Assembly (NCBI GenBank): GCA_951802425.1
Contig: OX637801.1
Span: 2,604,001-2,668,000 of the forward strand
DNA: 64,000 nt
Direction of reading: 5' to 3'
Origin: Clavaria fumosa
Taxonomy: Eukaryota > Basidiomycota > Agaricomycetes > Agaricales > Clavariaceae
Shown here piece by piece: positions 50,573 to 63,261 of the stretch. Numbering within the stretch: position 1 is the first letter of the stretch; the number at the start of each line of letters is the position of its first letter. The position numbers and the translations under genes were made by a program. The notes under the pieces were generated by a model. It was not told the origin of the DNA, ran no database searches, and was given only the letters and a program-made list of their open reading frames with translations.

Positions 50573-51276
50573 CGTTCCCTGTTACCTCATTCTTAGTATC
50601 AATCCTAATGACATCTGATGACATGCCCTTATATGGGCTATCATGCGATTCAGCAGACTAGTTCAGTGTTTGCGCCGAGTCTGCGAAATTTAGTTGAGCC
50701 CATCATCCCGTGTGAATTTCGATCATGAGACGAGACTTGAGACGAGATGGCTTTGAATTGGGGCTGACCTCTTACTCTCAACGGTACGCGTGAGTTTTGG
50801 TATGGTAATGAACTTTAGTAACAATTAGCGCAAGCCCGTCCGTATAACATAGTAGGGGAACTTAATACTTGCTTCCCTCATTCAGAGGTGAATGCAGATA
50901 ATTGTGACATTACCAGGCAAGGGTGGCACTCCAGGCTGTGATACCATAGCAAGTGACGTATTCTCACTAAATAACATCTCAGAGCAATATGAAGTTCCAT
51001 TCCAAACTCCAGGAGATTATCAGCGAAGGAGATGCATGCTGCAAGACAATTAGGATAAAGAGGGACATCAGAACTACAACCGAGGAACGGCCACAGTCAC
51101 AACGCTGAAAAGGAAGGCGAGCAACCCAAACTAGCTTCAGAGCTTGGGTATCTGCGCACAAACCTTTGCAAAAGGCGTGATAAATAGAAGCGGTAAGCAA
51201 AACGGATAATACTGAAAACGGGGCAGGCGCAACGAAGGCTGTCACAAACGCGCAAATCCCAACGAGTCCCAATATG
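50573..51276. other. Intergenic region between convergent genes
   Basis: AT-moderate sequence containing the 3' ends of the flanking genes. No coding signal, repeat or terminator motif could be supported. Confidence 0.5.
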
Positions 51277-53804
51277 TTATTTCATATCGAGGACGTTCGC
51301 ATTCCCGTCTGCATGGAACCATTGTCCGAAATCTCGCTCGAAATCCCCTGCGGGGTGGAAAAGACTGCTGTCCACGTAATCGTCAGGAAAGACGGGGAAG
51401 ATATCTGACAGATCGACGTTTGGTGCTGATCCAGGCGCCGAGAGTGGGGGACCCGAGCTATTGAGGACTGAAGAAGGGGATGGCGCCGTCATCGCAGAAG
51501 GACCAGGGGTATTGGGTGCCGGTGCGGACTGGACTAATAATGTGCTCGGAGTGGGCGTGGTTTGGCCCTGCGCCTGACCTGTGGGCTGCGCGACGTTCCT
51601 CGGAGAGCCCTCAGGGGGTGGAGCCTGCTTATCCTTGGGCCCCGCTTGATCTTTGGGAGCATTCATGCCCGGAGACGGCGGCGGCATCATTGTCATCGGC
51701 TTGTTGTTTTGGCTAAGACGATTGCCTGATCCAGAGAAGCCGGCAATTTGACCAGGCTGTCCACCTGTGTTGAAAGATGGATCGCTGGAAGCAGGCGAAC
51801 CAACGTTTCCTGGAAGATTCCCGACAGAGCCAGGCTTGGACATGTTTTGTGCGGAAGGATGATATCTTTGGGCCGCGCCATAGTGGGCCTGAAACTATGT
51901 TGAATACAATGACAATTGAGGCATGTATGAGATGCTCACTTGCGCCGACATGATACCTGCATTTGGGTGCGTCATAGCGGGGCTCATCGTGTGCGGTGCT
52001 TGGGGTCCCATACCCTGCCCCATAGACATGTTCATTCCTGGCGTGTTGCCCATGTATGGCATTCCCTGCGGAGTAAAGCCGTTCATCGGACCGGGTATAG
52101 GGGGCCTCATCAGTCCATTTTGCGCCTGCCCACCTTGCATTGCTGCGGTGTGGGATTGACTTAGGGGGGTCATCGGTTGCTGGGGTTGCTGGGCTTGTTG
52201 TTGCTGCTGCTGTTGCTGCTGCTGATCCATCGGAGATCTGCGGGCCCGTTTTCGGTCCGGTGGCGATGTGTCACCCATCGGAACGCTTTCAGGCTAGGTG
52301 CCTATCAATCAAACATATTTGAGGCAATGCAGCAAATCTTACCTCGTCTCCCGGCGATGACGTGCTACTCCGCTTTGTGATCCGCGTTTGAGGATTCATC
52401 TGACTCATCGAGTTCGCTCTCGAGTTCGGAGGCTGCATTAACTGGTTGCCACTGGAAGGTCCAGCAGTGTTGTTGGCTTGCGCGGGTTTCGCCCCAGCGC
52501 GATTGCGTTGTCGAGACGCCTGGACAATATGTTGCTGTGCCGTGTCACGAACGGTACATTCTCAGATTGCATTACTGGAATCTCACCTTGTCCTCTAATG
52601 TCAGAGCATTAATGTCCTTGTCTGAAAGCCCAACCTCTTGCTTAATTGAGTTGAGCATATTAGCTGGTAATCGGAGAATCTCGTTCGTGATGTCTGCTGA
52701 CATGGCGGTCTGCCGCGCGGCTAGGGATGGGCTCCGATGAGTAATCGAGGTGTTCGATGATGGTGAGCCGAGCCGACTGGGTGGCCGCTGCTGATATGCG
52801 CCAGGAGTTTGAACCTGCTGACCAGGGTTCATTTGGTTGGGATTACTCATCCCTTGCGGGCCGTTTGGGGGAAACATGACGTTTCGGTTCATATGTGCCA
52901 TGTGAGGCGACGGACCCAGTTGGCCCATGGGTGCCTGCTGCGAGGTATCAAGTCCCGAATTCTGCGGAGATACAGCAAGGAACATTGGCGATTGGAATGG
53001 GGCTACACCGTTCGGGTTGCGCTGAGGAGGCATTCCTGGTCTTTGTCCCGGCATAGATTGAGGATAATTTGGTGACTGTGCCGCAGCAGGACCGAGTGCA
53101 GATGGGAGACCGGAAGGGCCTGGCATACCGTTGGGTTGAGGCCCTAGGCCGGGGATAGAACCCATTGAACCCGCTAAGGGAACTCCTTGCATATGTGTTG
53201 GGCCAACTCCATTGGGTAGCGGACCATTGGTCATGGGCCCAGACGGCCGCAATCCCATACCATTTGCCGCTCGATGCATAGGTTGTGGTGGCATCCGCTG
53301 ATGTAGTTGCCGCTGTGCTGCTTGATGTGCTTGATGCTGCATAGACGTCATGACTTCAGCGTGAGGTGGGTGAGAAGAAAACGAACTTGGGTGTAAATTA
53401 AAGCATCCTCTGGCCCGGTTCCATTGCTTTTCGCGGTGAAGAGAACCCAGAATACGCTCCACCATCTATGTCGAAGGTCAGAAGGACGTCGGACTCGAAA
53501 TGGGCGGCACGGCTCACTCAAATAAAAGTCCCTGTTTAGCATCAATTGGAGGCCTATTCTCTGCAGTGATGTCTGCCTCATTGAGGAGTTCGCGGGCGGT
53601 CTTCCGAAATCCCCGCTTAGTGCAATAATCGTAGATATAGATGTTGAACCTGGCGAGTGGGGGCGTGAGTCAGAGAACGGCATTGGGAAACAAAATGGCT
53701 TACATTCTATCTCCCTCCCACGAGGTCGACTGAGAGGGGGATGAAGAGGATTCGACAAGTGGAGCTGAAGGGGGTGGTCCGGGTGGGGGTGCGCCTGCGG
53801 ACAT
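51277..53804 (-). CDS. LisH-domain transcription regulator, Flo8/Som1-like
   Basis: ATG 53804 (MSAGAPPPGPPPSAPLVESS). Small exons then carry the LisH part (NIYIYDYCTKRGFRKTA, LLNEADITAENRPPIDAKQG) and the conserved block LFEWWSVFWVLFTAKSNG. This is followed by a very long Pro/Gln/Met/Asn-rich region with few structured parts (MHRAANGMGLRPSGPMTNG and so on), a helical segment (LRLPANMLNSIKQEVGLSDK, near 52640), a polyglutamine run near 52215, and a C-terminal acidic/aromatic stretch (DLSDIFPVFPDDYVDSSLF) that looks like an activation domain. Stop TAA 51277-51279. Homologous fungal proteins (Flo8, Som1, plant LEUNIG/animal SSDP by the LisH block) act in development and adhesion. Confidence 0.8.
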
Positions 53805-54352
53805 CACTGAGGGGTTCCGGTGGTTGAAGGTGAGGAAAGTGAGGCTAAGGATAGAGGTAACAACGCTGGACGAAGTTTGTACAACAAAGGATTATCGCTG
53901 ACGGCGAGGAAGAGTAGGTGTGAGGGGGGGTGCGATATTGATAAATACACTAGAGGTATCCTCGAGTAGGTTGCTGGGCGACGAGGCTGTCGAGGAACAG
54001 CAATACAGTAGACTTGGTTTATCGAATATACAAGAGACAGGGTGCTGCAGAGCTGCGCAAGGACTCGCAGGGCCTGGAGTCCGGGTTCGCAGGGCGGACG
54101 ACGAGGACGGGGTCGGTAAGATAGCGAGCAGCCGAACGAGAAGCGCGAGGACAGCGGAATGGCAAATTGGAAATCAGAGTCAATCACCGAAGGCTATGCC
54201 GTCATGCCGAGCACAACTCCGATTCCATCTCCGGGTCGTCGCAACCAATTCGTCTACCCGTTGAAACGTCGAACTAAGCCCTGCTGTACTGCCTTTCACC
54301 GTTGATTGTGTCATGTACGGATACAGATACGTAGAATGTCATCGCACTAGCG

Positions 54353-57300
54353 TCAATGCCTCCGCACTAGGGCCACTTGAAAATCCCACCCGCCTACAAT
54401 GTACTTAATTTCCAACAGCCTCTTGACCTCTCTCCATCCATTATCCATTTCTTCTCCATAATCCTTAAGGTCCGATACCACAAACATAAAATCCGCTGGC
54501 GACAAAAGGGCTCGAAGCAGTGAACCCAACAGAAATGAAATGAGAGCAACGATGACAATGGTGGAAAGTGGATACAGTGTCAGTGCTGCACTGGGCGTAA
54601 CGGCAGCTCTTGGGCCTTCGACCGCAGAAGAGTCGTGCATTGCGAGCTCTCCGGGAGGCGAGTGATGTCCTTTCGAGGGCCGACGCGACGAGGTTGACGA
54701 AGAGGACGTGGAAGGTGCTGGCGTTGACGTAAAGCGTGAAAGTGGATTAGGATAAGGTTTTAAAAAGTTGAGGAGGTTTAACGATCCAGATGCAAAAGTA
54801 GAAGTGTCTGGTTTCAACTCTTCCCGCTGTTGCTGGTTGTGCATCAGCCTTGCGACCAATGGGAAGACATGACATGTTACTGACCACGTTGGAATCACTT
54901 TCGCGATTATCTGAAATGCTATCTACCCGTTCGGCATCTTGAGGAGTTGGTCTCTCTGCGACTGTTGATGACGTGGAAGAAGGATCCCAGAGGTAGGTAG
55001 CAGAAGCAACCGGAGCAGCCAGATCTTCAGGAGTCACATCGTCTTCTCCGGCGCACCTGTTACAAGCATAACTTCAAGAAGGCATATAACGTCCTGTCCT
55101 GTTTGCATACCTGGATAGCACAGCCATCTTTGATAGCCTGTCATCTTGAAGCTCGTCTCTGCCGACCTTGGTTAGAGAATCCTCCTCGTCGAAAACAGCG
55201 ATAGTTTCCCCATTAAGGTAAAAGGAATCTTTGGATCCTGTAGGAAGAGGCTTGATCTCAACACCCACGATGACTCCTTGTTCCTGCAAATCTGTTAGCC
55301 ATGGGGGCTTGGAAACGGGCTTGTGTCCTTGCCCCATGAGAGGGTCCGAGATGGCAGAAGCAGAAGGGTGGTACTGCGAGGTCGGTAACCAAAGCCGCAG
55401 AAGATGGCGTGTCGGTCGGTCAGCGTTCAGCCCAGACGAATGGAGCGCAGAAACCGGTAACGTGTAGATACTGCCGTAGATTGGCAAAATCGTTCCGGAC
55501 TCTGAGGGCTCCCCGGGTGTCTCGAGAGATATGATTTTAGTCTTCTCATGAGCTCGCGATCGGAGATCGACCGTGTACCCAGATGGATACAATCGAGTGT
55601 CAATGACTACCTCGCTTAAAAGGAAATCAGCGGGACGCCGCCGTTCACCCTTGGCCGTGAGAGTGGCCGCCTGCAGATTTGACGGACTCGGCGTCATATC
55701 GCGGCTAGGCCCGCCCGGTGAGCTGGAATTGACGGATGCCCTGGGTCGCCGAGCAGCAGGAGAAACAAGCTTGGACTGTGCCATCTGACTCCGAAGATCG
55801 GTGGGGTTTTCTGCCACATCAGGAGGGCATGCACCGGGCCGCGGGGTGGCATCCGCTGCCTCGACTTTTGGTGAAGGACCGACGGTCAATGGCATTGTCA
55901 GGAGAAAGGAACATTTATATACTTGTCCTTCGGGCTTGTATCTGGTCGTGATGAGCAATCTATTTTCGTCACGGCGGCGTAGTCTCCATGCTGGAGTAGC
56001 GACGTCCTCTTCGTTGTTGCGATTAGCCAAGCACAAGCCCGAAGAAGGCAGTCGAGTTGACGGCAGCGGACAAATCGTCTTCATGTACGCTTCAACCGCC
56101 AGTATCGTTTTAGGCAATGCGGCATTAATCATTGAGTTAACCGCGGCGGGTATCGAACCTGCATAATCCACCGCGACGTAGCGGGTGCATCTTGTCGAAG
56201 GTATTGCAAAGTTCTCCGTCGTATATGGATCCAAAGTTTCGAAGACCCAGCCGTCTATAAAGACGCGGCCAGTAGGGAGCGAATAAGGATTATATTTAGA
56301 TTGTAAGAACGTGGTTGCAGATTGTGGATTAAAGGATGCCGAAACGTAGAACATTGCATTGTGATGGTTGCCATTTTGCTCTGTATCCCCGGTGTTCCGG
56401 CGAGAATGGTTTGTCGGTGGGCAGCGCGCCATGACAGACGCCAGATAGAAACCTCGGTCACGAAATGGAAAGCCGCTTTTTGAGACAAGGTAGCTGGTAT
56501 AGCACTCAGCACCATATGATTCGAGGACTATTGCGGAATCAAAGCGATCATCCCATTGCTTTCGGCAGTCATATTGTGTCACGATTGATCCGAGTTCCTC
56601 CGCCGATACGCCTTCGATCACCTTCTGGCCACGATGGACTGGTATTGATAGCGATATTTCTGGCGCAGACCTTCGGAACACAGCAAGCCCCTTCTCAGCC
56701 AGGGGTGTCCAACTTTCAGATGAATACCGGCAATGTGCCTCCTGGACCCACGACAACGCTTCCAAAACATGCCGCATCGGAGACTTCGTGGCTGACATGT
56801 TTTCCTGTTGGGCAGATGGCGATACAGCAGCGACTGCCTGCTGCGTGGTACTGGTGGCTTGCTCGACTGCACTTGTGAAAAAGCGAACCAGCGGACTCGA
56901 TAACCTTGGCGTGTACATCCAACTGGGGACAGATTCTGGAGACCCTGCGTCATTTTTCGGTCCACCATTTGCATCTGCACCGGGTATGGGGTCTGGACGT
57001 CGTTTACGAATGGCGCCCGCGACGGGAGGCTGATCAAGGGGTACTCGAACGGGCTTGATGCGCTTCCGCCGTGTGAGTGCTTTGATATCAGATTCAGATA
57101 GGTCCTCGACATCAATGGTCACTTTGGCGCCATTGAGCATAACCAACCCTTTCTCCTTACCAGGTCCCCTGCGTACGATGACGAGTAGACGTTCGTCATC
57201 AACAAACACAGCATCGTGAGTCATTGTAAGCCACAGGCCGCCGCCTCCTTCTGAAAATCGATGACGGCGAAGACAAGTGATAGATTGCGGTGGAGGATCA

Positions 57301-59834
57301 ACAACAATGTCAAGTGATGATGCCCAAGTGTCGAGGTCACATCGAATTTCGCATTCGATGATGGGCATTTGTGGGCTCGATGAAACGGCAACTTGGTCAT
57401 CTTGTAGAACTGGCGAGCTTCGATTCCGCAGAGCTTCATACTCGATCTTGAAACTTCCGCGCTCGTGATCGTATCGGAGTTCCTTGGCCATTGCTCCTGC
57501 AATCCGAGTCATCGCGGGTGGTCCGCCACATTTGATCGCGAATTCCCCCACGCCAGCAACAGACATTATCATTTGTTGGGGTATCGAGGCTTTGTTAGAC
57601 CATCCTTTTGGATCAGATTGCTCGAGAAGGGTCAATAGGGTGGTTGTCGGAGAGAGCGACTCGATCGCCCATCCTTGCAGATCGATCTGGGTCCTGATGA
57701 TATTTGGGTCTACAGGGGGGATGCGGGGGAAAAGGTGTTGTTCATCGGCGGAAAAGGAGAAGACATGAATGGCAGTGGATGACTTATACACCGATTTCAG
57801 GACAACGGAATCTCGCCCTCTGAATCAGGTCAAAGTCAGCACAGGCCATTAACAGGCATTCCCGATAACGCACACAACAGGCCATGCCGGCTTGGATTTG
57901 ATATGCCATAGCTCGGTAAGTTCGTTTACATGCTCGAGTAGCTCGGCGTCATCATGTTGCTTGTCCCAGTAGATGCGTGCACCTGGCGAGATAAGAGCGC
58001 CATACAGATCCCAAAGACTGACACCAACGAAAGTGGCCTCGGCTCGATAGACGACCAGTGTGGGGTCAATGGAATCCAGCTGTGTGACTGAAACGCCACG
58101 AGCCTCAGTAGCTTACAAGAGATCAACTTTGAGCTAATGCATGATCGTACGTCATGACTCACTTCGCTTCCATTTCGCCTCCGGTTCCTGAAGAAGAGAA
58201 GAGAAGTATATGTAATTTCTCCTAATCCTTGAGAGAATGGACTTCTCTGCCGCGGCTGATCTCTCTGTAGGCGTACTAAGGGACGAGACGTGAAGAGCAT
58301 TAGTAGTTGACGCCTTTGAGACCGAACTCTCTGCAGTATGGGTGGAAGACATCGTGTGAAGACTAAGTTCTGCTGTGCTTGAGACGTCTTTGAGAATAGC
58401 CTCAGGTGTGTAGTGCGAAGACGGGTTTCTGTCCTCGGTATCCATAACGGCGTGAGGTAAGCCATTAAGGCGCAAACCGCTGGACGTTCCAGAGTGTTCA
58501 ATAATAGCTTTAACCTTGAGAACAGATTGGTCGTCTAGAAGCGCGGCGTGCGTCAATCGCAAGCTGATCTGGTCAGTCTGTTCCAGGGAGGACCCCATGG
58601 AACTACTCTTCGTAGCATGGGCAGTACATGGAAGATTCTCCACTTGAGCAGATGACGCTTTTGTGGATAGCCGAACGTCCCAACCTCCAGAGACTGGTAA
58701 GGCGCATTCAATAGAACGTCTTAAGGATCTATTCTCTCGCTTGGCGCCGAAGCCTTCAGGACCTTGCATCCCCTCATTGCGGTCTAAATTGTCATCCTCC
58801 TCCGGGATGATGGCGTATTCAATGGTCAGAGCTTCTCGATCGATCTGGAAGCGGATACGCTCGATAGTGACATCATTTCCGTACCCTAAGAGCATGGGTA
58901 CCCGAGAACCACGCTTCACCACAGACTTCCACAAGCCTAGAGCCATAGAACAAAGTTGCTGAGGAAGGTTTGAGGACGTAAAATTCCACATTGCTCGCAA
59001 GTCATGTTGCCAGAAACATGTCATACGGATGCGGCCATTACCGGAGGCTTTGCTTCTCAGCGCATCAGGAGGTTGTAGAAGTTGGGTCTGAGGCAATGGG
59101 GAGAATTGTATACACCACGCGTATACTGAGATAGAAGTCAATTTTCAAAGCGAGCAACAAATCGGGAAAAGCTGCTCACGTTCAACGTACGAGCGCACGT
59201 AAGGGGGAGATGGTCGTAAATAAGCGGGCTCATCAGGAGAGCGAGGTAGTGAAGTTGCGACGTCGACGATCGTGGATGTACTCTGGTATGTACGAGATAT
59301 TGTAACAGCATCGCGAGGGCTGTCACATCGTCAAAATTTCGCGGCGAAAACTAGGCAATCTCGAGCTCGTACTTGGCTGGCCATCCAAGAGCAAACTTGG
59401 TCATGCAGATCCGAGTCCTTTGATCGAACATCTCGACAAGATGGGAAGCTTCAACCGCGGAATCCCATTCTTGTCGCAGCTCTGGAGTCACCAACACCCT
59501 CTTCCAGGGCTCCAAAGACACGCTCTCCTCGCTGACAGACACGTCGAGTGTGACTCTATAAGTGTCGTTCCCAGATGTGTTTACCTTTCGGTGGAGGACA
59601 ACGTCATGAAGTTCTGGAAGTGCGGATGGGCGAGCCTTTGTTTTACTGGCGCTGTATGAGTTGTCACTAGGTGTGGCGACGCGCTTCCACTCCGTAGGCA
59701 ACGACGTGAGCAGTCCTCGGAAGCGCGATTCTGTTTCACTTAATGCTGAAGCCCACGATTCTCGCAGTCTGACATAACGGAGTGAATATAGAGCAAATCG
59801 CTTGTCCCAATACATACCTTACACCATCCGACAT
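54353..59834 (-). CDS. Protein with three START-like lipid-binding domains and a tail anchor
   Basis: ATG 59834 (MSDGVR) is split by a 49 bp intron from LRESWASALSETE. Three START-like domains are visible: the first (VVLHRKVNTSGNDTYRVTLD, PWKRVLVTPELRQEWDSAVE, about 59600-59400), the second (GVSLWDLYGALISPGARIYW, about 58070-57950, continuing into IRTQIDLQGWAIESLSP), and the third (GLAVFRRSAPEISLSIPVHR, DCRKQWDDRFDSAIVLESYG, FPFRDRGFYLASVMARC, about 56720-56400). A Ser-rich linker leads to one transmembrane segment near the end (LYPLSTIVIVALISFLLGSL, about 54575), followed by about 50 residues. The architecture suggests a membrane-anchored lipid sensor or transfer protein; ligand and membrane are unknown. 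About 1,700 residues. Intron positions are approximate. Confidence 0.8.
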
Positions 59835-60248
59835 TGTTAGTTGACCCGAAACACGGTGAGTGTCTAAACGTGCAGTCAGCGGCGAAATGACGCATGACCC
59901 GAATAGGCCTGCAGCGTCTGCGACTGCAATTACATAATTTGTTTACCTTTTACAGCCCCAAAAATGAAAAAACGCTGCTGTATAGAAAAAAAATCGTTTG
60001 CAAGCACTACGAACATAACAACTACCAGGGCAGCTGAACAGGTACTAAATTCGTTTGATTCTGACCGGATTTGTGTCTTACCGGTACCTCCGATTTTATT
60101 GATCAGAGAGCCCTCTACAGCAAAGCAGGATAAGGAACGCCAGTGAGTTAGAGGTGAAGGCGAACTGGACGACCAGTGGCTCCAGCCCGAACTGTAGTAT
60201 CCGATCCGACGTCAGAAGGTCCGGATCCACAAGTCGTCGACTTCAAAA

Positions 60249-61572
60249 ATGCACCAGAAATCCTCCTCGGAGCGAGTTCTCAGCATCCAGTCTCATGTCG
60301 TCTTTGGATACGTTGGTGGAAAGTGTGCTGTCTTTCCTCTGCAATTGCTTGGCTACGAGGTCGATGTACGTTTTCCCCCCTCTTTGGCTGAGACACACCG
60401 ACCTGAGTGTCCCAGGTCGTTAATTCTGTCAATTATTCGAATCACGCAGGTTGGTACTATTCTACGCGCGACTTTCTATGACGCTAAACGCATTTAAACG
60501 CCAAGCATATAGCCAGTTCGGGGGCAGTAATGTTGAGCCAGCTGAGCTAGAACAGCTCTTTTCGAGCCTTGAAAAGAATAGCCTTCTTTCTCCAACTAGG
60601 CTTCTGACAGGTCGTCCGATACTCCTGGCCAATCGGTCGTAGATCCCCTAACTGCTTAATTTAACAGGCTACATCCCCAGAGGGGCAGCATTGTCCGTCG
60701 TCTCTAAACTCACCACGCGACTCAAGCAGAGCAATCCAAATTTGATCTACCTCCTCGATCGTGAGTCATCCCCAAGACAGCGTATCTTGCGTCTCAAATA
60801 GCCCTTTCAGCCGTGCTGGGAGACGCGGGTGCATTTTATGTCGGCGAGGACGTAGTTCCAGTCTATCGCTCAATGCTGCCGTTGGCGACTATTATCACGC
60901 CGAACTGGTTCGAGGTCGAGTGAGGCCTCATCTCTCCCACTTTGGCGTTCGTGTTGATCCCACTTTCTAAGGACACTTACGAAGCTCAGGCTCGAGGACT
61001 TTAGTTCTCTGAAACGCGCGGTTAAAATCCTGCATGAAGAATATCATGTACCCAACGTTGTGATCAGCTCAGTGCCGCTCCAGCCCTGGTTGCGTGACGC
61101 CCTACCACTTCGCCTGCGACTATTCGACGAGGATGAAAACCACCTCGTCTGCATATCCTCCTCGAGCCCCAGAGACCCAGCTGTCTCCAGCCCATCCGTC
61201 GTGCATGCAGGTTGTGTTTGTCAACTTCCAGGTTGTTATGCGGGTGTCGGCGACCTCTTCTCTGCGCTCCTTCTAGGACACTTCGATCCTTCCTCAGACT
61301 GCATCTCGTCCAGCGAAACAGCGCTTTCTCAGGCAGTGTCGCTGGCCTTGACAAAGACGCACGCCGTCGTGTGTATGACCTACGAATACATCAAGTCTCT
61401 TCCAGAGGGAGACCACCCAGAGTCCGACGAGGAGAAAGATGCCTCAGATTTAGGGAGGAAGAATCGGCGCATAAGGGCCCGCGAACTGAGGCTCGTTCAG
61501 TCCCAAGATATCATCCGGGGAGCAACGCTGCGAAACTTGAGGCCCATGCATCCCTGGCCAGAGTTCTGGTAG
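60249..61572 (+). CDS. Pyridoxal kinase
   Basis: ATG 60249 ([20 protein letters not shown], then [19 protein letters not shown]). Exons continue with [102 protein letters not shown] and the ATP/catalytic motif [15 protein letters not shown]. Stop at 61572. Motifs agree with PdxK of the ribokinase fold (yeast Bud16), which phosphorylates vitamin B6 to pyridoxal 5'-phosphate in the cytosol. An acidic insert ([11 protein letters not shown]) lies near the C-terminus. It is divergent from the START gene with about 415 bp between, which must hold both promoters, and convergent with ARP2. Confidence 0.9.
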
Positions 61573-61744
61573 CCATGAGTTTTCTCCGTTTCATTCGGGG
61601 CAGCTTGATTTTGATTGCTCAAGAATCGGTTGGGCCTTCACGCGCTTCACGTCTCGAAGACACCACTGGGACTCGAACTTATCTTACAGTAATATGGAGG
61701 CGAAGTACATATTCAATCGATGCTAGGGCAACATTCCTTGGTAG

Positions 61745-63261
61745 TTACATACTTAATTCTCCCCGATTTAGAACATCTAGAGCCCGTACGCCCTCCTCGA
61801 GCCACTGCTCCCTCGAAATCCAGAATTCTTGCCGACCTTTCATGATATCTGCCAAAACCGCGCCTCCGAGGAAGACCATGTGTTTCCTCCGCGGTGGATC
61901 TTCGATCTTAATTTTGAATTTCTGCCAAAACGAAATAAATGAGTAGCTAGGATGGCATACGAAACAACTCACATTCAATCGAGATGGATCCCCGTTCAGC
62001 ACTTTAGCCAAGTACAGCTGCTTCATCTCCTTCTCTAGCCTGCTCGGCAAGCCAGGATACATGCTAGAACCGCCACTGAGTACAATATGTTTGTACAGTT
62101 CCGAGCGAGTGTCCACGGCCGCGTTCTGGATAGTCTGGAACAACATTTCGGCGACCCCGGGCTGTTCGACGTCGACGAGATGTGGTTGGAACAGGCATTC
62201 CGGCGCTTCGAACCGTTCGGAGCCGACTTTGATTGTGCGCCCGTCCGGGAGCTGGAACGGCGGTCATTCCCAGGTTCGTCAAGATTGGGTATCTCCGGAA
62301 AAGAAAGGAACGCACCGTGTAGCTCTCTACGAGCACGGTCGTTTCCTCAGAGAGCCGAGTATCCATCTCCAAATCGTAACTAGACCCAAGTCGCCTTCAG
62401 TCGATAGTTCAGTCAGGTGATGGAAGAAAGGTGCGGACCTGACGTAGCAGAGCTTCTCCTTGATCTCCCGCACGGTCTCGAAGTCGGCTGTGCGGTTGAA
62501 TGCGTATCCACGCATCAGCAGCAGCTTGATCAGATAGCGCGTGACATCACGGCCTGCAATGTCTAGCCTGCGCGTGAGATGGGGGAGTGCGAATCCGTCA
62601 TATACCGGCACTATGTGTGTCACGCCGTCGCCCGAGTCGACGACGACACCCGTCGTGAGGCCTACATGAACATGATATAACCATGACCTGTGTGGTGTGA
62701 CCTTTCTGGCTCCTACCTTGCGCATACAGCGTCAACACCGCCTGAATGGCGACGTATACCCCACCAAAGCCATACTCCTCAAACATGACCTGGCACATCC
62801 GCTGCCGGTTCGCCCTGGGGTTCATGGGAGGCTCGGTGAGCAGCACCTTCCTGTCCCGCACGTCCACGCGCAGCTTATCGTAGAAGGTGTAGTCCCATAG
62901 ATGTTTCATATCTTCCCAGTTACGCACGATGCCATGTTCCATCGGCTGCGTCACCTGTAGGTAGTTGCGGTTGGCCGCCGCCTCGTCTCCCACCATGATG
63001 TCCTTTATCGTCGCAGAACCAACGCGCTCCTCGGCACGAAGGATGGGTCGACCTACTATAGATGGAAACACTGTAATTTTCCTGCATTAACAGCGAGTTT
63101 CTCATGCGCAGACTGGAGACGCGCCATGTTCGGGGAAGTTGGAACCTGCGTAGCCAACTTTGACAAACTGCACAACAGTCAGAGCAAAGTCCACAAAAAG
63201 AAAGTATTAGGTCACTCACGCCTGTACCGTTGTCAACTACAATTGGTATCGAGGGATCCAT
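61745..63261 (-). CDS. ARP2: Actin-related protein 2 (Arp2/3 complex)
   Basis: ATG 63261 ([14 protein letters not shown]) is followed by exons reading [135 protein letters not shown] and the tail [20 protein letters not shown], with the stop at 61745. These are ARP2 signatures, not actin's (for example the [12 protein letters not shown] stretch). ARP2 and ARP3 form the actin-like dimer that nucleates branched filaments at endocytic patches. About seven exons; the gene appears intact. Confidence 0.95.
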
